A DNA stretch of 64,000 nt from Diprion similis (taxonomy: Eukaryota > Arthropoda > Insecta > Hymenoptera > Diprionidae): positions 5,642,001 through 5,706,000 of the forward strand of contig NC_060116.1 of the NCBI RefSeq assembly GCF_021155765.1, in the 5' to 3' direction. A program made the position numbers and the translations under genes. The notes under the pieces are model-generated. The model had not been told where the DNA came from and ran no database searches. It saw only the letters and a list, made by a program, of their open reading frames with translations. Below are positions 27,501 through 38,047 of this stretch, in pieces (within the stretch, counting starts at the first letter, position 1; every line of letters starts with the position of its first letter).

Positions 27501-29246
27501 CGCCATCGTGGACTACCTCGCCTATCTCCTGGAGAACGGCTGTACCTTCTTCGATGACGATCTGGACTTCGGCTTCTGTGTCGCTCTCGTGAACGACTTC
27601 GACGACTTGAAGGCTTGTAATCACTGTGAAAGTAGGCTATTTCTAAGATTCTAAGTAAACACGTAAAATAAATATCATACAGGTATCTACAAATTACTTG
27701 TGTACATTGTAGTTTATAGAAGTAATAATGGTACACTTATATTTCTAAGTCAATCCATTATTGGCACTGTTGAAGTTATACTTACTGTGGTTCGAGTAAC
27801 AAGCTCATGATCACTCAACTGTACAAAGAAGACGAATACCATACAGCACAGCACAAATTGTAATGGACTTGAGTCTTCGATAAAAAAAATCCTTACCGTT
27901 CACGAACTTCTTGGCGTCTTCTGTGTCGATCAGCGCTACGCCGTCTCTCCTCTGCACTAGTTTTGCGCTCCCAACTCGGTCTTCGTGGATGAGTAGGGCT
28001 TAATCTAAGCAGGCTCCTGGGTCTTTCGGGGCTCAGAACTAAGGGGCTTAGCTTATGAGGGCTTCTGCGAGACAGAGGACTTAATCTAACAGGACTTCTG
28101 CGAGATGGTGGACTTAATTTAATCTGGCTTCTGCGACGCTCCGGACTGATAACAATGGGGCTCCAGCGACGATGAGGACTGTTTCTACTCTTGTCATCAC
28201 TGCGTCGTCGGGCAGGACTTCCTCTGGTTCTTTTTTCTCTGCTTCGACGGCTTTTTGAAATTCCCACTTTGTCCACGTTCTGCTTCTCGGTGATAGTTTC
28301 AATGGCTTCCAGTTCCGTCCCGGGGGGCACAACATTGTCCGAATCTAGTAGAGTCTTGATTGCTTTGTTCTTTTCAGCTTGGATTTTACTTTCACAGTCT
28401 CGTTGCGTGCGCATTTTATCACGCTCAATATCTTTGGTACTTTTGTTTGGATCTCGACGATTTTCATCTCGTTTGCGATCCTCACGTCTGAGCCTCTCTC
28501 GGTTGTTTGGACTTCGGTGATCTCGAAAACGGTTGCGATCCCTACAATTAGTCTAGTAGTCATATTCAGTTGCAAACATTTACAATTACAGTTAGAGATG
28601 ACCACAAATACGTCTCTTGTTGCAAATGACTTCTGAATATACATATAAAATCATATATGCATATTATCGATTGATTTGCTTTTCCCCACATGTTACGTAC
28701 ATTTTAACATGAGCTAAAGGAAACAAAAATAATAGAAGTGTACTGAAAAATTGTATCATCATTGTTATCATGATGAATACTCCAATATAGTTAGTGAAGT
28801 TGAACATATTCTTTCATAATGGTAACAGAAACTCAAGCGATCATTCTCGTACATAAATAAATCATCCGCTACCTAGAGATTCGTCTTCGCTCCCTCTCTC
28901 TGCTACGACTTTTCGGTTTCTTTTCATGGCGTTTCTCTTCTTCACCTTCCCAGGCGTCTACGACGTCTAACCCTTCCATAAAGTCTTCGTCATCCAAAAA
29001 CTCTTGTAATTCTTCGTCCGGTATATCCTTCAATCCTTCTATTGCACGCTGGACGTCGTCGTTCGTCTTTGGCCGCGTAAGCTCCGAAGGATTCTTAGTC
29101 AAGACATCATCAGCTTCTTCTTTCGCGTTCCGCGGCTCCAACGTTTCGCTCTTCGTATCAGTCCCCGTCTTTGCAGATTCTTCTTTCTCTAAACCGCCAG
29201 AGGTTGATTCCGGGTTTTCTGAGTTCTCAGTTTTCGTGTCACCCAT
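24526..29246 (-). CDS. SR/RGG-rich nuclear protein, six exons
   Basis: Six exons join in frame: 29246-28873, 28541-27897, 27623-26774, 26235-26178, 26024-25995 and 25457-24526. Every junction has a GT donor and AG acceptor with matching phase, and the product is 962 residues. Residues 1-125 are acidic and end in a short Arg/Ser run. Residues about 126-340 are rich in RS/RD and contain tandem LSP repeats. Residues about 341-620 have RS dipeptides, a Gln run, and a Pro/Met/Gly-rich stretch. The last exon ends in an RGG-type tail (KGRGGPRGGRPFRSGRGG). No RRM or zinc finger is visible. The composition points to a nuclear-speckle, splicing or mRNP protein. An m6A-writer cofactor of the Flacc/ZC3H13 type is one possibility I cannot support by motif. 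The ATG was chosen as the first in an open leader, with the strong acidic N-terminus following. Confidence 0.85.
27985..28165 (-). repeat. In-frame minisatellite encoding LSP repeats
   Basis: Within exon 2 of the SR-rich gene, units of about 33-36 bp repeat. Each encodes a variant of S-R-R-S-P-x-x-L-S-P. Five to six degenerate copies are visible, each with SP dipeptides that could be phosphorylated. It expands the protein without breaking the frame. Confidence 0.75.
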
Positions 29247-29605
29247 TGTATTTAACTTTGTTGATACCTAAATCTTAAACTAAACTTACAACATCAGCCA
29301 AACTTTCGGAGAACGAGTTTAGCAGTTTGTTCATTTTCCGTAACCTCTCTGTACGACGTCTGTTATCGATCAGATTCTAACATTTGATTCGTTAGTAGGA
29401 AGTGATAATCGTGGACTATAACTTAAGTGATGGAAAGTTACCTTCTCACTGACTAGATCACTTAATAATAATTGATAACCAGAGTCTAATGGATCCTTGA
29501 TCTTCTTGAGACATGAACAACGTAGGCGTGAGTGTAGGTTACAAAGGGTTACAACCTACAAATGGCTGTGAATACCAGTGAATTGAGTGAATACTATTCA
29601 ATGCT
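29247..29605. promoter_or_regulatory. Upstream region of the SR-rich gene
   Basis: About 360 bp between the ATG at 29,246 and the 45-bp repeat. No canonical TATA box at a suitable distance is obvious. The 5' leader and start site of the minus-strand gene should lie here or slightly beyond. Confidence 0.4.
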
Positions 29606-29650
29606 ATACCGGGACCATCTCTAGAAACTAAACAGGAACTGCGCATGCGC
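29606..29650 (+). repeat. 45-bp repeat, left copy of an inverted pair
   Basis: These 45 bases are repeated without a mismatch, in opposite orientation, at 32,258-32,302. Similarity stops sharply on both sides. The copy ends in the palindrome GCGCATGCGC, the core of the NRF-1 (insect Ewg) binding consensus. A CCAAT-type ATTGG lies about 20 bp beyond. It sits where the promoter between the SR-rich gene and a possible plus-strand transcript would be expected. Confidence 0.85.
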
Positions 29651-29959
29651 CAGATGATTCAATTTCATTGGTCAGCGAAATTGCCCCGCGGAGTAATTTT
29701 CGTCAGCTAACCAAGGCGACCAACGTACACGAAATGTGACAAGGCTCTGAATATCTCGCGCGTAAAGTAGCGTATTGAGGTTATGTTGATATTTATTCCT
29801 ACTTATCGTGAATTTTCTAAGAAAAGTGTCATTCAGCAATACCGTAGTTGATATTAGCAGATATTTAATCGACACAATAAAGGCGTCAATGGAGAAACAA
29901 ATATCAAAAGCTACAGAAATTGGATCAGTTATTTATTGAAAGAAGAAAACTGAAATTAA

Positions 29960-30363
29960 ATGTGGAACGTCATCAACGAGTGGGAGTCTAGACAAACTGA
30001 GGCAGGTAAGTAAAAATATTGTTTATTTCAAACAGATTCTTTATTTACATAAAATTAAAAATAAATGGATTGTTGAAACCCAGTAGAAGGTTGCTCCAGA
30101 GTAGATTTGTTACAGTGCAGTGCTCCGGAAGCCAGTAATCAGTGCCGATGAACATGAAATATTAAAATAAAATCAGTAACAAGGAATAAAAGAAATAGTG
30201 TATCTTGAAACACAAAGCTTAGGAGTACAAAAAGTAGCAATTCGTTTTTCTGTCGCAATTTATTGAAAATTAGTGGTATCCAAAACAATTAGAAGCTCTT
30301 GTCTGATGATAATATCTTTTAATATTTTCAGGTGGGAAACAACCATCATCGAAGCGAGACTAA
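29960..30363 (+). CDS. Possible small spliced ORF (25 residues) or lncRNA exons
   Basis: An ATG at 29,960 opens a frame (MWNVINEWESRQTEA) that reaches a strong donor (GGCAG, then GTAAGT) after 46 nt. A good acceptor (ATTTTCAG) at 30,331 starts an exon that completes the frame in phase and ends at TAA 30,361-30,363. That second exon has its own strong donor after 30,384. The splice signals are better than chance, but the peptide is tiny and an upstream ORF precedes it. A non-coding RNA driven from the promoter at about 29.65 kb is equally likely. Confidence 0.25.
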
Positions 30364-30384
30364 AGTTGTCAGGCGTTGAAGCGT

Positions 30385-32257
30385 GTAAGTAAATTTCTGA
30401 TGCTATGATATTTGCATATTACAATATTTTCACATGTATTCAATGATAAAATTCGTTTGTTCTGACAGACTTAAAGTTTCAAGTTTGGATAATAGGATGA
30501 AAATCATACCTTACCTGATGGTCAAAACGTTTTGGTGGCTAGGACCCTAGTTTCTCGATTGGTGCCACCGTTCCAACCATCGAACCTGGTTGTTCCGTTG
30601 TTCCATTAGACAACAGGTATCCGAAGGAATTTCTTCTGGTCATCGCCACCTTCTGAACATCAGTCGTGGCAAAATTGAAGAGCACGACACGCTACAGATC
30701 ATGGTGTTTGAATATTCCATTATTTTAGATCTATCGAGCCAATAGTAATAAGTTTGTTATTCAACAATTGCTGCTAACTAATTTTACAGAGCAATCATTC
30801 CGTGCACCATTGTAATCCAAGCAGTATTATTGGTCCACATTATTTTTCAAATTTTATTATCGGCAGTTTTGATATTTTATTTTTCACTCTCTTGGTATTC
30901 AATTCAGATGAATAGTGTTTCAAGTGTTAAATCAGATTCCAAGGATGAATTTTGATGGGTAAACTGAACCAATCTCAATCTAAAAATGTTGGATAACTTC
31001 AGTTGAAAATGTCTTTAAAGTCAATATTAATCGACAGTATCATCTGACTAGCTAGTTGCAGCTATCATCCGTGCTTGAGCCTCGTTCAACCCCAGCAAGG
31101 TCTAAGGAATGCATTCACTTACTAGTACACGTTACAAATGATCACTTTGTCTACAATAGGACTTACTTGCTGGCTAACTTTTTTATGATGAATCTTTATC
31201 AGGGAGTCATCCGGTAACTTATTGAAAGCTTGAAACCAGATTCAATTTTATACTCTTACAATGGTCCTTCATTGAAACTGAGAGTTTGTGAATCTCCATT
31301 TATTACAATTAATTCTGCATCCCATGTTAACACTGTTCGAAACAAAAAATCTCATCCTAAGATTGGAAATGGAATCTGCAATGCAAAAGTTATCTAGTGG
31401 CACAAGTTAAAAACAAAGAACCTTAGAACGGTTTCTGCGACAGAGGGATTCCTTCCGGACATTCATGTTACTGGATGATGTTCGGAGCACTATGAACAAG
31501 ATATTGTATTGGATTTAGGTTTGAGTAGATATTTTCATGAACTTCAGTGAAAATTAGATATTCATTTGTTTCAAAGGAACAAGGGGTACAATGTTGAACC
31601 CGATAAGTCAATATTTTCATATGAATGTTCTGAACATTACTCTAAAACATGATTATCCTTAAAGTTAATTACTGAGGCACATTTTGAAAATGTTGATTTT
31701 TAACTTGTGTCACAGAATGTTTCTGAGTTTTACTCTTGGGATTAGATTTCTTTAGATTAGATTTGAAATTGAAAGAAACCGTAAGATCTACAACTTCCTT
31801 TTTCAACCAACAAAAGTGGCCGATGATCTCTGCATGTGTCATGAATTGAATGGGAAGAGAAGACATCAGCTAACAGCAGAGATGCTATTATTTTGGCTGT
31901 ATTTTCTGTTGAAAGAAAAAAATTTCATTGTTATTCTTAATGTATGAAGTAATGAAAATGATTGAATAAATTGTCCCCACCTACCTGCTTCGTTTCTTCC
32001 AAGCACCCAACATTTGAACAGATTTCTTGTTTCAATCGAATAGGACGAATTTTCAAAGAGCATCAGCATTAAATTCCGACCGTTCTTTGAACAATCAATT
32101 TTCAATAACAAATGCTTCCCAAGCCTTTCCGAGTGACTATCTGGATGACTTGAGATTCTAACCTCAAAAATGCATGTGAACTACATCGCCGACAGAAACA
32201 GAGTTTGACAGCAGGGTCTCGGGGTGGCCAGACTGCACGGACGGCGGATTTAAATTC
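30385..32257. other. Non-coding stretch inside the 45-bp inverted repeat pair
   Basis: AT-rich, with no long frames on either strand and no recognised transposase remnant. If the flanking 45-bp copies are terminal repeats, this is the interior of a 2.7-kb non-autonomous element. If they are duplicated promoter modules, it is ordinary intron or intergenic DNA. Confidence 0.4.
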
Positions 32258-32302
32258 GCGCATGCGCAGTTCCTGTTTAGTTTCTAGAGATGGTCCCGGT
32301 AT
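32258..32302 (-). repeat. 45-bp repeat, right copy of an inverted pair
   Basis: Exact reverse complement of 29,606-29,650, including the GCGCATGCGC palindrome. No shared sequence flanks the two copies and no target-site duplication was found. Confidence 0.85.
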
Positions 32303-32498
32303 GATGGAAAGTCAGTGTGATCTATGCAGTCAAGTTAACTCTAAGATTACGGATCTAGAAATAATGAAAATAGTGCAATGTAGCACGGAGTGGTTTTTTT
32401 TAATTACAATAATATTGTCTTCATTGTATTTCAATCCCTAATTGTTACAGATAATGTGACGTGAATTATCGCGAGAACGGAACTTGACTAGTAAGGCA

Positions 32499-32520
32499 TG
32501 GCGCGAAACATTTCGCGCCA
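32499..32520. promoter_or_regulatory. Palindromic E2F/DP-like site
   Basis: The 22 bases TGGCGCGAAACATTTCGCGCCA-like consist of two perfect 10-bp arms (TGGCGCGAAA and its reverse complement) separated by CA. Each arm contains TTTCGCGC, a match to the E2F/DP consensus TTTSGCGC. It lies about 240 bp from the right 45-bp repeat. No start codon of a supported gene is adjacent, so its target is unknown. Confidence 0.5.
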
Positions 32521-33645
32521 CTGAACATGCATTAGCGAAATAAGTTTGCACTGATTGTGAGGACATTAGGATGTCGCTCATTTGGTCGGTAGGTAGCAGC
32601 GGTAGCAATCACGCAATAAGGCTGGCTACAGGAAGTAACCTGATTCAACATTTGTTGAACAATAAATCGCTGCGGAGTTTTACACAATAGCAAACAACTC
32701 GATTCTTGTTTAATAAGAAACTTATTACGGCATTAATTTAATTATTTTCAAGAATGCATTGGTATAAAAGAATTGATCAGTTTTATTTTTTACTGTTTTT
32801 CTTTCACATTTCTTACAAACATAAGTATGATTTCATTTTTCATGATTTGTTTGTCATTGTTTCAAACAATGATCAATCCATCAATCGCAAAATCAAATAA
32901 ATTCACACTAAAATACGGAAGCAGCCATAATTTTATGACAATCGCTGGGAGATGAATAATTCGCATTCAAAGGTCGTGTATAGTTCTAAACTAAACTGAA
33001 ACTTTACAGTTTTCCCGTATTACGTTTTTAGTACAGCAAAACATGCAAAAATAAATACATTAGAATAGCTTCTGTCTTGTGTTAGATAAAAATACCAGAG
33101 ATTGCATATATTCGAGAAAAAATATCTTACCCCAAAACTGTTATACTCATAGAATGATAAATTGACACAAACCATATCAATTGAACAAGTTTGGGCCACA
33201 TAAAGCATACTTGAAAATATTACGACCAAAGAAAATACGTAATTTATTCATCATTTATTTTCAGCAAAAAGTGCATTATTTTTGACCCGTAGTTACCACA
33301 CTTCTATCAAGCCATATGTGCCAACCACGCTAGATGGTACAAATTTGCACTGGTGTGGTTACTACAGGTTAAATGAAACTTAAAATGTAGAAAAAAAGAT
33401 TCCAAGATAAATCAATAATATGCTACTTGTAATTGATAAGTTACATAGTTCCATGATAAGCCCGTAATATTCAAACGAGGGAGGGACAATTTTATCAAAC
33501 CAAAATTAACGTTAAAAATTGTACGTTAGTAATAAAACTCAAAAGGTCAAAGTTTGTGTCAAGTTTTTACATGTACTCCTGCTAAGATTTTTGAAAACAA
33601 GATAACCAAGGGTAAAAATTACATTATAAAAAAAAAAAATCCGTT
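32521..33645. other. Intergenic and TUT1 downstream region
   Basis: AT-rich, with no coding frame of note. It should contain the 3'-untranslated region of TUT1. Nothing else is recognised. Confidence 0.5.
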
Positions 33646-36268
33646 TCACGACGATTGAGATGTCTGTTCCTTTTTCTTGTACTGCAACATGTGTGACAAT
33701 GTCTTGTCAACAATCTGAGGGAGTTTGCTGTTGATGTAATCCGAGAATTCTTTGAACGTATTTTTTACAGAATTATTGTTCTTAATGATCAACTCTACAG
33801 CAACGGGCTTTTGGAGCTTCTCAAATATACATGTGAAACTTATGATTGGAACACTCGATGCCGGAGTCTTTGTCAGCTCTTCCATTATCTTGTCAGATAT
33901 ACTAGCTTCTTTATCCAGGGCGCTCATTGCTGGATCAAGTATAGGTTTTTTATTTTTACGACCATGCCACAGTTTGAAGTAACCCAAACACTCGAGAACA
34001 GTTTTTGTTTTGTCCTTTGAATGTACGTCTGACTCTACTTCACATTTTTGTTGTTTCACTTCCCTATCCACCGATTCGAGTTTTACTTTGAACTTTAAGA
34101 CTTTTTCAAAAGTTTCTTTTGTGAGATTCAAAACAGTGTCATACCAATCATTTATTGTGAAATGTCCCCTATAGATTATATTTGGTTGAAGAACAGTGTT
34201 TTGCGGTAATCCAACTTTCAAAAACTGCTCACCTCTAATGAATATTTTAAACTTTGTCTGTTTATCCATCTTTGTTTCTCTCGTAAACAATATGGAAAAC
34301 AAAGTTTTATAATCATTTTCTTGCGCTTCTTTACAAACTTCTCGCGAAGTTATGCAGTGTTGCTGGAAGAAAGCTACCGTTCGACCACCTACTCTAGAGG
34401 TCACATTGTGATTCAATTCAAATGGATCTTGTAAACACATCGGTTTATCTATTTGCAGCAACAGAGGGTTTTGCGTTTCACGAATGTACTCCCTGTACCT
34501 AAACATGGTATTAGATAACTCTTCAGTGCTCGTGAAAACCGTTTTCGGATGTGCTTTGCCATCCAACGGGCAAAGTACTTTTGAACCAAGGTCAAGTCCA
34601 GCGTAAAAATCAAAAAATTCATACAATAGACTTGGAATACTATGTTCGTTTTTAGTATTCTGTAGTTTTATGTTTTCGTCATAATTCACTTGCCACCCTT
34701 GGACAAATTCGGGTGTGCAACTCGACTGCAGTTCCACAACTGTAGGTACTATGGCTCTTTCCGGTTGTTGTAAAAAGAAAATAACTAGCATGGTCAATGC
34801 ATAGTTTGAGATTTTTCCCACGCCAGCTATTCCAAATAGCTGTGCCCAGAATTTGATGATTACCATCAGAGGTTTTAGTCTTACGTCAAGCGATAGATAA
34901 TACTTTATTAAGTGGCTATTGCACACACCTAGACTGTTCTTAAAGTTAATATCGCAAAAAATTTTAGTAGGAGCATGACGGAATTTAATAATTGGCGTTT
35001 TTGCAGTTGGTATTAAAACAATATCAGTAAAAATATTTTTCCGCCTAAATAAAAGCGATTTTGCCATTCTGAAAACTTTCTTAGGAGTCCATTCACTAGG
35101 CTGTGAATCATCTTCTGATTCAATTATCGGTACACCTGAAAATTTCATAAGTTTCATTTGAGTTTGTGTCACTTATTCATCATATTGCACAAGTTAACAA
35201 TGATGAAAAAAGTCTTCAGTTGCATCATAATAACAAAAATAAAGTGATTTTGTATGTTTAGTAGTAATTGGACGACAAACCTATATCAATGTAAACATCA
35301 AGGTCACTTTCGATGAAGCTCAGACCAGTAACAGTTGATCCAAACCTTTGTACCTTACAATTACGAAACTTTGTCTTGAATATTTGATTCAAACTAGCAC
35401 AAACAGAACCAGAGTTTGCTTCAACTACAACATCGCTGGGTTGGATCGCATTTAAAAATGCAATCAACTGACTATCAAATGTAGTTTCAGTTTCGAAAAT
35501 GCCCCTCAAATCTTCATATGAAAGTGTACTTGAAGCTTGAGTGACTGGTGTTCTTTCTGCAATACGAAATAAGAGATATGTTAATTTCAAGAATTTCTTC
35601 TGTAGAATGTGTAATCGTCAGCTGGGAGGAAGAAAGTGTTGTTTCGGTTTCGCCGTGAAAAAGGTGTTGTTTTGGCTTCGACTTGAATAAGGTGATGTTT
35701 AACGAGCGATTAATTTTGAAATATCCAACTGATACACAGTAGTGAAAGGGATAAATATGATTATGATAAATTAGAATTGTTACCCACCATTTTGATGAAA
35801 TTTCCTTGGCTCAATACGTAATTTGTAATTGTTGATGAAAACTGGACGACTCATAAGAGATTTAACGGTTTCTCTGAAAATCAAGTTTTCAATTAAACAA
35901 TGTTCAAGATATTCAAATTCAAACGACTGAGAATACAGGTATGAGAAAATCATACAAGCTATTCAACTGGAAAATTATTGATAAGTTTAACTTAGAATAA
36001 AAAAGCCTCACCTTTCTGCAAATTGTATCAGCGCATAATCGCGTTGACACTTGTGACTTTCGATGAATCCATATTTAAGAAAAAATTCAATTAATTGCTG
36101 ACTAGTGAAATGTGGTGGCCAATTAGAAACAAAAATCGATCTTTCTTCGATGGCTTTTTTGAACTCTAAGAATTGCAAATTCTTTGCATGTTTTTTACCA
36201 GTTATATGACCTTGATATGCATAATCGTCGGCAAGATCAATCTGGCAAACTTCACAGTGTTTAGCCAT
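33646..36268 (-). CDS. TUT1: Terminal uridylyltransferase 1 / speckle-targeted poly(A) polymerase
   Basis: Four exons join in phase: 36268-36012, 35873-35788, 35556-35281 and 35135-33646, giving 702 residues. In this family the enzyme adds uridines to U6 snRNA and can polyadenylate selected mRNAs in the nucleus. Seen here, in order, are a U1-type C2H2 zinc finger (C5, C8, H21, H27) and an RRM (SIFVSNWP near residue 44, DYALIQFAER near 77). A polymerase-beta nucleotidyltransferase core follows, with FGS at 186-188 and the aspartate pair D199/D201 (SDLDVYIDIG). D268 (KIFCDINF) is the probable third metal ligand, and then come a central domain and a PAP-associated domain (DPFELNHNVTSRV). The zinc-finger-RRM-NTase-PAP order is diagnostic. 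The start is the first ATG, which overlaps the TRPT1 stop codon. The human protein is longer (about 870 residues), mostly through an inserted linker. Confidence 0.95.
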
Positions 36269-36270
36269 TA
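36266..36270 (-). promoter_or_regulatory. TAATG stop-start overlap joining TRPT1 and TUT1
   Basis: On the minus strand the TAA stop of TRPT1 (36,270-36,268) and the ATG of TUT1 (36,268-36,266) share one A. The surrounding exon is continuous from at least 36,861 to 36,012, so no intron or spacer separates the two reading frames. This arrangement would allow termination-reinitiation on a bicistronic mRNA. Confidence 0.9.
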
Positions 36271-36861
36271 CGGAAATAGTTTACGACCATCCGAAGACGA
36301 AACCTTCAAGAAATATTTGGGTTCCAAAAATCCGTAAGGATTCCCTGGGCAAAGTATCACACCGTTTTCAGATTCATAAAATTCTAAACCATCTTGCTGA
36401 GCTTTGAAAAAATCAACAATAACGTAAACCTGGGCGCTACGTCGCAATCCTGCAGTAAAATTGAGCCCTTTCGAGAAATGTATGTGATTTCTATTCATGC
36501 GAGACAATCCCTTGTTTTTTATGTTTCCCCAACGATTAAAGTATGTTCCGTGAATTATTTCATAGTCTGGATTGTCTACCAATTTCAAGCTCAAACTATT
36601 CACTTGGCTTAGTGAGTGTCCCTGGTTAGCCTTAATCACTAGCGTACCATCTAATTCTTTAAGAGTGAATCGGTTTTTTGTATTCTCAGCAACGACTCTT
36701 TTCACATCTTCGACTGTCCCGCGGTGGGGGCCCACCTTGATAAGGATATCTCTAACAGGAACAAATCCTTCCGGGCTGATTGTTAGACCCTCTTTCACAG
36801 CACCGTGACGAAGAAGGTAGGATAATCTTTTCGAGAGTTGGAAATCACGCTCGATTTTGTT
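36268..36861 (-). CDS. TRPT1: tRNA 2'-phosphotransferase (N-terminal exon unresolved)
   Basis: This enzyme transfers the splice-junction 2'-phosphate of ligated tRNA to NAD+. The visible exon encodes 197 residues after the acceptor at 36,862 (GTTTCAG, then AAC). It shows family signatures in order: QLSKRLSYLLRHGAVKEG (the Arg-His pair), FVPVRDIL, IKANQGHSL, HGTYFNRWGNI, HIHFS, GLRRSAQVYVIVD, and ANGVILCPGN-like residues near the end. The length suits the family (about 200-250). An in-frame stop just before the acceptor shows that a further 5' exon is needed. One short possibility is ATG-ACT at 36,920-36,915 with a 53-bp intron and a weak donor (GTGTGA). An exon further upstream toward 37.6 kb is also possible. 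One catalytic-tetrad position usually Arg (RANQGHS) is Lys here. The frame ends inside the TUT1 start codon. Confidence 0.93.
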   Translation of the reverse strand, partial: NKIERDFQLSKRLSYLLRHGAVKEGLTISPEGFVPVRDILIKVGPHRGTVEDVKRVVAENTKNRFTLKELDGTLVIKANQGHSLSQVNSLSLKLVDNPDYEIIHGTYFNRWGNIKNKGLSRMNRNHIHFSKGLNFTAGLRRSAQVYVIVDFFKAQQDGLEFYESENGVILCPGNPYGFLEPKYFLKVSSSDGRKLFP

Positions 36862-36920
36862 CTGAAACGTTTAACGCACATTACGTAAATATCTTAAAGC
36901 ATCCAAAATCACACAGTCAT

Positions 36921-37739
36921 GTTATGAATTTTTTTCACATAACCTTGCTCAGCAAAAGAGGCTGACCAATTGCTAGAACATTTAAAAAATTCCTGGTGGG
37001 AATTTAAAGAGATGGTGGGAAAAAAATTGTGTTTCTTTTGCTCTTTCAACCCTGCGAAGCCGTGAGTACTAGCAGAAAAAAATGTGCTCATCGACAGTTT
37101 GTCAAAATTTGCGTGAACTCGTTTTTTTCTTCAAGTTGCTAACTTTCTATCGATTATCCAAACATTCCAACTTATTTCATACCATATTTTTTTTAATCCA
37201 TGTAAGACGGTCATCCGACTGCCACCAATGACACTTTAATCAACAGATTGGCGATCTTTTTAAATCGGGATTTGACATGAGTCACCTTCTTTCCGTTAAT
37301 AACTGTATATTACAACCACAGGTAGTCAACGCGTCGGCTATCTAGCGTGCGTTTTACTCAATCCCATGGTACACCTGGAAAGATACAAAGACATGAGGTT
37401 AAAATGGAAAAAATTTCTACTGCACGAAATGGCGTACACACCGTTTGGTACATCGCGTCACGTCCTAAGTTGAGGGTGTTAAAGTGTGAGTCGAGCCAAT
37501 TATAGCCTTGGTCGAGAGGAAAGGGCCAATAGGGTGGTGAATTCACTCACTTGAAGTGCGCCTCAGTCGCATGTAAACTAGAGACGAAGCATCACTTTCG
37601 ATTGAATCGAGTTTTATCGCCACAAGTATTAAGTAGGTTAGTTTTTCGATAGTGGTCAATACGTACTGGGATAGGATATCTTCTGCAGCGTGCTGCATAG
37701 TTCTTCAATAACTAGTAACGACTAAGTAATGTTGATAAA
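36921..37739. promoter_or_regulatory. Divergent promoter region between TRPT1 and PET117
   Basis: About 0.8 kb separates the oppositely oriented TRPT1 and PET117 genes. Minus-strand splice-like signals occur at about 37,556 (a GTGAGT donor after a short ATG frame) and 37,377 (acceptor CTTTCCAG). These could be 5'-untranslated exons of the TRPT1-TUT1 transcript. No TATA box is obvious. A shared bidirectional promoter near 37.6 kb is a reasonable inference. Confidence 0.4.
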
Positions 37740-38047
37740 ATGACGACATTGTCAAGAGTAGTTTTAGCCTCGAGCTGCACAATATCATTAGGGATTATCG
37801 GTTACGTGCATTACGCCCAGTTCATGGAAAGGTTTGTGAGAAATTTTTATTATTTTACCAAATGTTAAGGTTATGTACAGCATTTGTTGAGCATATCGAT
37901 TGCTTCAGGGAGGAACTTCACGCGGGTGTTGTACGTGACTGGGAAGCACAGGAGCGTATGAAGAGAAAGAACACTTTTGCACTCGCGCGCCAATCTGATA
38001 TCGCCAAAGAATTGCGGAAAGAAGAGTTGGCGCAGCATGAAACATGA
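37740..38047 (+). CDS. PET117: PET117 cytochrome c oxidase assembly factor
   Basis: Two exons, 37740-37831 and 37909-38047, are joined across a 77-bp GT-AG intron in phase 2 and give 76 residues. PET117 is a small protein of the inner mitochondrial membrane and matrix needed for complex IV assembly, where it works with the heme a pathway. The N-terminal half is a short hydrophobic signal-anchor (SLGIIGYVHYAQF). It is followed by the family motif of the form REELHAGVVRDWEAQERMK and a basic, charged helix ending in KELRKEELAQHET. Length and layout match known PET117 proteins (about 75-85 residues). The ATG is the first in the exon. It is transcribed divergently from TRPT1. Confidence 0.9.

Noticed and set aside
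29606-32302. Calling the 45-bp repeat pair the ends of a defined transposon
   Set aside because: No target-site duplication and no transposase remnant inside; the pair is reported only as a repeat.
36909-37091. 60-codon minus-strand frame just upstream of the TRPT1 exon as its N-terminus
   Set aside because: The composition does not resemble TRPT1, and joining it needs a weak donor and a 53-bp intron; only its last two codons (ATG-ACT) are kept as a possible start.
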